DNA from: Microtetraspora malaysiensis
GTDB lineage: Bacteria; Actinomycetota; Actinomycetes; Streptosporangiales; Streptosporangiaceae
Assembly (NCBI RefSeq): GCF_001528665.1
Contig: NZ_BBYJ01000006.1
Coordinates: 434,001 to 498,000 of the forward strand
Length of the DNA: 64,000 nucleotides
Direction of reading: 5' to 3'
Below, one piece after another: positions 60,037 to 64,000 of this stretch. The position numbers and the translations under genes were made by a program. The notes under the pieces were generated by a model. The model was not told the DNA's origin. It saw only the letters and a list, made by a program, of their open reading frames with translations, and made no database searches. How positions within the stretch are numbered: the first letter of the stretch is position 1; each line of letters opens with the position of its first letter.

Positions 60037-60705
60037 GTGTCGGGTCTGGTCGTCGCGATGGACGGGCCTTCCGGGTCGGGTAAGTCGAGCGCGTCGCGCG
60101 GCGTCGCGCGGGCGCTGGGGCTGCGTTACCTCGACACCGGCGCGATGTACCGCGCGGTCACCTGGTGGATGCTCCAGCAGGGGGTCGACCTGGCGGACGC
60201 GGACGCGATGGCGGGCCGGGCGGGCGACCCGCGGCTGGTCATGAGCACCGACCCGGACGCCCCGGGCGTCACGGTGGACGGCGTCGACGTGAACGGTCCG
60301 ATCCGCGAGGCCGCGGTCACCGGGGCGGTCTCCGCGGTGAGCGCCGTCCCCGAGGTGCGCGCCCGGCTGGTCGCGCTGCAGCGCGAGATCATCGCCGGGG
60401 CGCTCGCCTCCGGCGGCATTGTCGTGGAGGGGCGCGACATCGGCACGGTGGTGGCCCCGGACGCCGCGGTCAAGGTCTTCCTGACCGCCAGCGCCGAGGC
60501 CCGCGCCGCCCGCCGCACGGCCGAGCTGAACGGCACCACGGTGGCGGCGCAGAAGGTCGAGATGGCGCGGCGGGACAGACTGGACTCAACCCGGCGGGCG
60601 GACCCGCTGGCCAAGGCGGCGGACGCCGTCGAACTGGACACGACGCCGCTGGACCTCGACGAGGTGATCGCCGAGGTGCTGCGACTGGTCAAGGAACGAG
60701 CCTGA
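60037..60705 (+). CDS. cmk: Cytidylate kinase
   Basis: 222 residues, GTG 60037 with GAGGAG at suitable distance. P-loop VAMDGPSGSGKSSASRGVA, then LRYLDTGAMYRAVTWWML, the CMP-binding VVEGRDIGTVVAPDAAVKVF and lid region AARRTAELNG. It phosphorylates CMP and dCMP, linking with pyrG in pyrimidine supply. It is followed by der, as in other actinobacteria; the acyltransferase gene found between them in some genera is absent here. Confidence 0.95.
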   Translation: MSGLVVAMDGPSGSGKSSASRGVARALGLRYLDTGAMYRAVTWWMLQQGVDLADADAMAGRAGDPRLVMSTDPDAPGVTVDGVDVNGPIREAAVTGAVSAVSAVPEVRARLVALQREIIAGALASGGIVVEGRDIGTVVAPDAAVKVFLTASAEARAARRTAELNGTTVAAQKVEMARRDRLDSTRRADPLAKAADAVELDTTPLDLDEVIAEVLRLVKERA

Positions 60706-60790
60706 TCGCCGAAAGGGCCGGGATCCCCGGCCCTGACGGGCAGGAGGGCACGAAGCGAACCTGATCCTCTCCGGATCGGGAGAGGAAGCG

Positions 60791-62212
60791 ATGAGCAGGG
60801 ACGTGACGGGGGAATACGGAGACGAGGCCGGCTGGATCGAGGCCGAGCTCGCCGATCTCGCCGCAGACGAGGCCGAGGAGGCGCCCGACACCGGGCCGCT
60901 GCCGGTCGTGGCCGTGGTCGGCCGGCCCAACGTGGGCAAGTCCACGCTGGTCAACCGGATCATCGGCCGCCGCGAGGCGGTCGTCGAGGATGTGCCGGGT
61001 GTCACCCGGGACCGGGTCACCTATGAGGCGACCTGGCGGGGGCGCCGGTTCACCCTGGTCGACACGGGCGGCTGGGACCCGGACGCCACGGGCATGGCGC
61101 TCCGCATCGCCGAGCAGGCGCAGATCGCGGCCGAGCTGGCCGACGTGATCCTGTTCGTGGTGGACGCCAGTGTCGGCGTGACCGACTCCGACGAGGCGGT
61201 CGGCGCCGTGCTGCGGCGGGCCGGCAAGCCCGTCGTGCTGGCCGCCAACAAGGTGGACAACCAGCTCATGGAGCTGGAGGCGGCCGGGCTGTGGTCGCTC
61301 GGCCTGGGCGAGCCGCAACCGGTGTCGGCGCTGCACGGCCGGTCCAGCGGCGACCTGCTCGACGTGGTGCTCGACGCGCTGCCCGAGACGCCGCCGCAGA
61401 CGTTCGGCGCGCAGAGCGGCCCGCGCCGGGTCGCCCTGCTGGGCAAGCCCAACGTCGGCAAGTCGTCCCTGCTGAACAAGGTGGCGGGCGAGGAGCGGGT
61501 CCTCGTGGACCCGATGGCCGGCACGACCCGCGACCCGGTGGACGAACTGGTCGAGCTGGGCGGCCGGACGTACCGCTTCGTCGACACGGCCGGCATCCGC
61601 CGCCGCGACCGCGAGCTCAAGGGCGCCGACTTCTACGCGGCGATGCGCACGCGGGCCGCCCTGGAGCGGTCGGAGGTCGCGGTCGTGCTGATCGACGCCT
61701 CTGACACGCTGACCGAGCAGGACCTGCGCATCATCAGCCTGGTGATCGAGTCCGGCCGCTGCATGGTCGTCGCGTTCAACAAGTGGGACCTGGTCGACGA
61801 GGACCGGCGCTACTACCTGGAGAAGGAGATCGACCGGCAGCTCGTCCGCACGCCGTGGGCGCTGCGGGTCAACATCTCCGCGAAGACGGGCCGGCACGTC
61901 GAGAAGCTGACCCCGGCCATCGAGCGCGCCCTCGACTCCTGGGGGACGCGGGTGCCCACCGCGCGGCTCAACCAGTTCCTCACCGAGCTGGTGCAGGCGA
62001 CGCCGCCCCCGGTGCGCGGCGGCAAGCAGCCCAAGATCCTGTTCGCGACCCAGGCGTCCAGCGAGCCGCCGAAGTTCGTGCTGTTCACCTCCGGCTTCCT
62101 GGAGGAGACCTACCGCCGGTTCATCGAGCGCCGGATCCGCGAGGAGTTCGGCTTCGCCGGGTCTCCGATCGAGGTCACGATGAAGATCCGGGAGAAGCGC
62201 AAGGGCAAGTGA
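60791..62212 (+). CDS. der: Ribosome biogenesis GTPase Der (EngA)
   Basis: 473 residues, ATG 60791 after GAGAGGAAG. Two consecutive GTPase domains: first P-loop [16 protein letters not shown] with DTGGW and NKVD; second [16 protein letters not shown] with DTAGIRRR and NKWD. A C-terminal KH-like domain follows ([20 protein letters not shown]). An acidic N-terminal extension of about 40 residues is common in actinobacteria. It acts in 50S subunit assembly. A long hairpin follows. Confidence 0.97.
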   Translation: MSRDVTGEYGDEAGWIEAELADLAADEAEEAPDTGPLPVVAVVGRPNVGKSTLVNRIIGRREAVVEDVPGVTRDRVTYEATWRGRRFTLVDTGGWDPDATGMALRIAEQAQIAAELADVILFVVDASVGVTDSDEAVGAVLRRAGKPVVLAANKVDNQLMELEAAGLWSLGLGEPQPVSALHGRSSGDLLDVVLDALPETPPQTFGAQSGPRRVALLGKPNVGKSSLLNKVAGEERVLVDPMAGTTRDPVDELVELGGRTYRFVDTAGIRRRDRELKGADFYAAMRTRAALERSEVAVVLIDASDTLTEQDLRIISLVIESGRCMVVAFNKWDLVDEDRRYYLEKEIDRQLVRTPWALRVNISAKTGRHVEKLTPAIERALDSWGTRVPTARLNQFLTELVQATPPPVRGGKQPKILFATQASSEPPKFVLFTSGFLEETYRRFIERRIREEFGFAGSPIEVTMKIREKRKGK

Positions 62213-62256
62213 CCCCTTCGGTGCGCCCCGCCGCCGACACCGGCGGGGGCGCCGAG

Positions 62257-62286
62257 CCGGTTGGTAGGGCTGGCCCTACCAACCGG
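62257..62286 (+). terminator. Hairpin terminator after der
   Basis: CCGGTTGGTAGGGC (62257-62270) and GCCCTACCAACCGG (62273-62286), perfect 14-bp arms with only two bases between, 44 bp after the der stop. No T tract. Confidence 0.75.
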
Positions 62287-62325
62287 ACGCCGGTGGGCAG
62301 GCTCGTCCGCCGGTCCGGAAAATCC

Positions 62326-62331
62326 TAGTTT
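62326..62331 (+). promoter_or_regulatory. Leaderless -10 box of the last sensor kinase
   Basis: TAGTTT seven bases before ATG 62339. Confidence 0.5.
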
Positions 62332-62338
62332 GATTGAC

Positions 62339-63586
62339 ATGCGACGTACTCTGCGCCGGCTCACCGCCGACACCGCCTACCTGCTGATCGGTTTCCCCCT
62401 CGCGGTCGCCGTTTTCTGCGTGCTCATCGTCGGAATCTCGGCCGGCCTGGGGACGGCGGTGACGCTGCTCGGCATCCCGGTGCTCGCCGCCACCCTGCTC
62501 GGGGTCCGCACCTTCGGTGACATCGAGCGGGTGCGGATCAGCGGCGTGCTCGGAAAGCCGGTGTCCCGGCCGCGTTACCCGGAGGCGCCCGCGGGCGCCG
62601 GCTGGCTGCGCCGTACGGCCAATCCGGTCCTGAGCGGGCAGTCCTGGCTGGACGCGCTGCACGCGCTCCTGATCTTCCCCGTGGCGATCGGGACGTTCGT
62701 CCTGACCATCGTCTGGTGGGCGTTGGCGCTTGTCGGCCTGCTGTACCCCCTCTACGGCGGGATCACCTCCAACATCCCGGGCAACCATCAGCTCCCCGAA
62801 CTGCTCGGGCTCGGGACGGGATACGTCACCGACAGCGTCTTCTACATCATCATCGGGCTCATCTTCGCGATCACCCTCGCCCCGGTCATGCGGGGCTGTG
62901 CCGTACTGCAGGCGTCGCTGGGCCGGACGCTGCTGAGCGGGGTGGCGGAGCTGCAGGAGCGCATCGAGGGGCTGACCGAGGGCCGCAACGCGGCCGTTCA
63001 CGCGGAGGCGGACGCGCTGCGCCGGCTGGAGCGCGACATCCACGACGGGCCGCAGCAGCGCCTGGTGCACCTGGCGATGGAGCTGTCCCGGGCGCAGCGG
63101 GAGCTGCAGCGGGACGCGTCCGCGGCGCACGAGACCATCGGCCAGGCGATCACCGCGACCCGGGACACCCTCGACGAGCTGCGGGCGCTCTCCCGCGGCA
63201 TCGCCCCGCCGATCCTCGCCGACCGGGGGCTGGCCCCCGCGCTGGCCGCCCTGGCCAGCCGGTGCACCGTACCGGTGGAGCTGGACGTGCAGGTCGAGGA
63301 GCGTTTCCCGGCGCTGGTGGAGAACACCGTGTACTTCCTGACCGCCGAGGCGCTCACCAACGTGGCCAAGCACAGCCGGGCCACCACCTGCGCGGTGTCC
63401 CTCATGAGGGTCGGGGACTCGCTGCTGCTCACCATCGGCGACGACGGGGTCGGCGGCGCGCACGTCGCCAAGGGGCACGGCCTGGCCGGGCTGGCCGACC
63501 GGGTCCGCGTGGTCGAGGGTGAACTGACCGTAAACTCGCCGGCCGGTGGGCCGACGATGATCGTCGCGGAGGTGCCGTGCGCGTAG
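62339..63586 (+). CDS. Sensor histidine kinase with putative-sensor membrane domain
   Basis: 415 residues from ATG 62339, supported by TAGTTT seven bases upstream. The first ~210 residues hold four membrane segments in the arrangement of the 'putative sensor' domain of actinobacterial kinases (YLLIGFPLAVAVFCVLIVGI, SVFYIIIGLIFAITLAPVM). The HisKA_3 domain has His near residue 235 in ERDIHDGPQQRLVHLAMELS; the HATPase domain has AEALTNVAKHSRATTCA and GDDGVGGA. It overlaps the regulator gene by 10 bp. Signal unknown. Confidence 0.93.
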   Translation: MRRTLRRLTADTAYLLIGFPLAVAVFCVLIVGISAGLGTAVTLLGIPVLAATLLGVRTFGDIERVRISGVLGKPVSRPRYPEAPAGAGWLRRTANPVLSGQSWLDALHALLIFPVAIGTFVLTIVWWALALVGLLYPLYGGITSNIPGNHQLPELLGLGTGYVTDSVFYIIIGLIFAITLAPVMRGCAVLQASLGRTLLSGVAELQERIEGLTEGRNAAVHAEADALRRLERDIHDGPQQRLVHLAMELSRAQRELQRDASAAHETIGQAITATRDTLDELRALSRGIAPPILADRGLAPALAALASRCTVPVELDVQVEERFPALVENTVYFLTAEALTNVAKHSRATTCAVSLMRVGDSLLLTIGDDGVGGAHVAKGHGLAGLADRVRVVEGELTVNSPAGGPTMIVAEVPCA

Positions 63587-64000
63587 TCGTGGCGGATGAC
63601 GCCGTCCTGATCCGGGCGGGCCTGGTCCGCCTCCTCGAGGAGTTCGGCTGCGAGGTGGTGGCGGCGGTCGGCTCGGGCGAGGATCTCGTGCGGGCCGTCG
63701 TCGAGCTGCGGCCGGACGTCTCCGTCGTGGACGTGCGGATGCCGCCGTCCTTCACCGACGAGGGGCTGCGGGCCGCCGTCGAGGTCCGGCAGAAGGTGCC
63801 CGGCACGCCGGTGCTGATCCTCTCCCAGTACGTCGAGGTCTCCTACGCCGACGACCTGCTGGCCGACGCCCGGGGCGCGGTCGGCTACCTGCTGAAGGAC
63901 CGGGTCGTCGACGTCGAGGAGTTCATGGAGGGGCTGCGCCGGGTCGCCGGGGGCGGCACCGTCTTCGACCCGCAGGTGGTCTCCCAGCTCATGGTGCGCC
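63577..64000 (+). CDS. LuxR/NarL-family response regulator, 3'-truncated by window edge
   Basis: Starts at GTG 63577 inside the end of the kinase gene and runs off the window; 141 residues visible. Receiver domain with MRVVVADDAVLIRAGLVRLL, phospho-acceptor Asp in DVSVVDVRMPPSFTDEGL, and the Lys in GYLLKDRVVDVEEF. The LuxR-type DNA-binding domain is expected beyond base 64000. Partner of the overlapping kinase. Confidence 0.92.
   Translation, partial: MRVVVADDAVLIRAGLVRLLEEFGCEVVAAVGSGEDLVRAVVELRPDVSVVDVRMPPSFTDEGLRAAVEVRQKVPGTPVLILSQYVEVSYADDLLADARGAVGYLLKDRVVDVEEFMEGLRRVAGGGTVFDPQVVSQLMVR

Overview
The window is about 64 kb of high-GC DNA from an actinomycete. GTG and TTG starts are common, and many genes have a TANNNT box about six bases before a GTG or ATG start, the leaderless arrangement typical of actinobacteria. 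Gene content and order (pyk, pdtaR, polA, rpsA, coaE, uvrB, and later pyrG, nudix, xerD, parA, scpAB, rluB, cmk, der) match conserved actinobacterial blocks. From general resemblance I lean to the Streptosporangiales (Nonomuraea, Microbispora or Streptosporangium-like), but the sequence alone does not prove a genus.

Layout. 1-8.3 kb: glutamate synthase gltB (5' end cut by the window) and gltD, a secreted subtilisin-like protease, and pyruvate kinase. 8.4-17.2 kb: an accessory island with one intact IS4-family element, remnants of at least four other transposase genes, lower-GC patches, and a dispersed gene set: a 70-residue peptide with six cysteines, a MauE/DoxX-like redox membrane protein, a TlpA-like thioredoxin (CKPC), a peptide-type ABC exporter and an S26 signal peptidase. 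17.3-27 kb: a heterodimeric ABC exporter, an odd tRNA, the ANTAR regulator pdtaR, and a complete branched-chain amino acid ABC importer (livKHMGF). 27-37.5 kb: a lipoprotein, a thioesterase, polA, a polysaccharide deacetylase, rpsA, a GNAT acetyltransferase, coaE and uvrB. 37.7-50.7 kb: two membrane proteins, two two-component systems, a frameshifted degenerate sensor beside a drug-type ABC exporter, nitronate monooxygenase, a secreted SPOR/phosphodiester-glycosidase protein and a hexapeptide acetyltransferase. 50.8-62.2 kb: pyrG, nudix, xerD, parA, scpA, scpB, rluB, aroH, tyrA, cmk and der. 62.3-64 kb: a third two-component system, with its regulator cut by the window end.

The most interesting part is the island. 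The six-cysteine peptide has a short charged, amphipathic N-terminal part ending in ASA, not a Sec signal peptide, followed by a compact Cys-rich part. The neighbours supply what such a product would need: export (ABC transporter without a C39 peptidase domain), leader removal (S26 peptidase) and disulfide formation (TlpA plus MauE). No lanthipeptide, lasso, thiopeptide or sactipeptide enzyme is present. I propose that this is a disulfide-stabilised exported peptide system, now partly broken up by insertion sequences. The peptide gene has its own strong promoter with repeat and palindrome elements, and it sits between two inverted copies of a ~130-bp sequence, one of which is interrupted by the IS4 element. 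The function (bacteriocin, signal or other) is inference.
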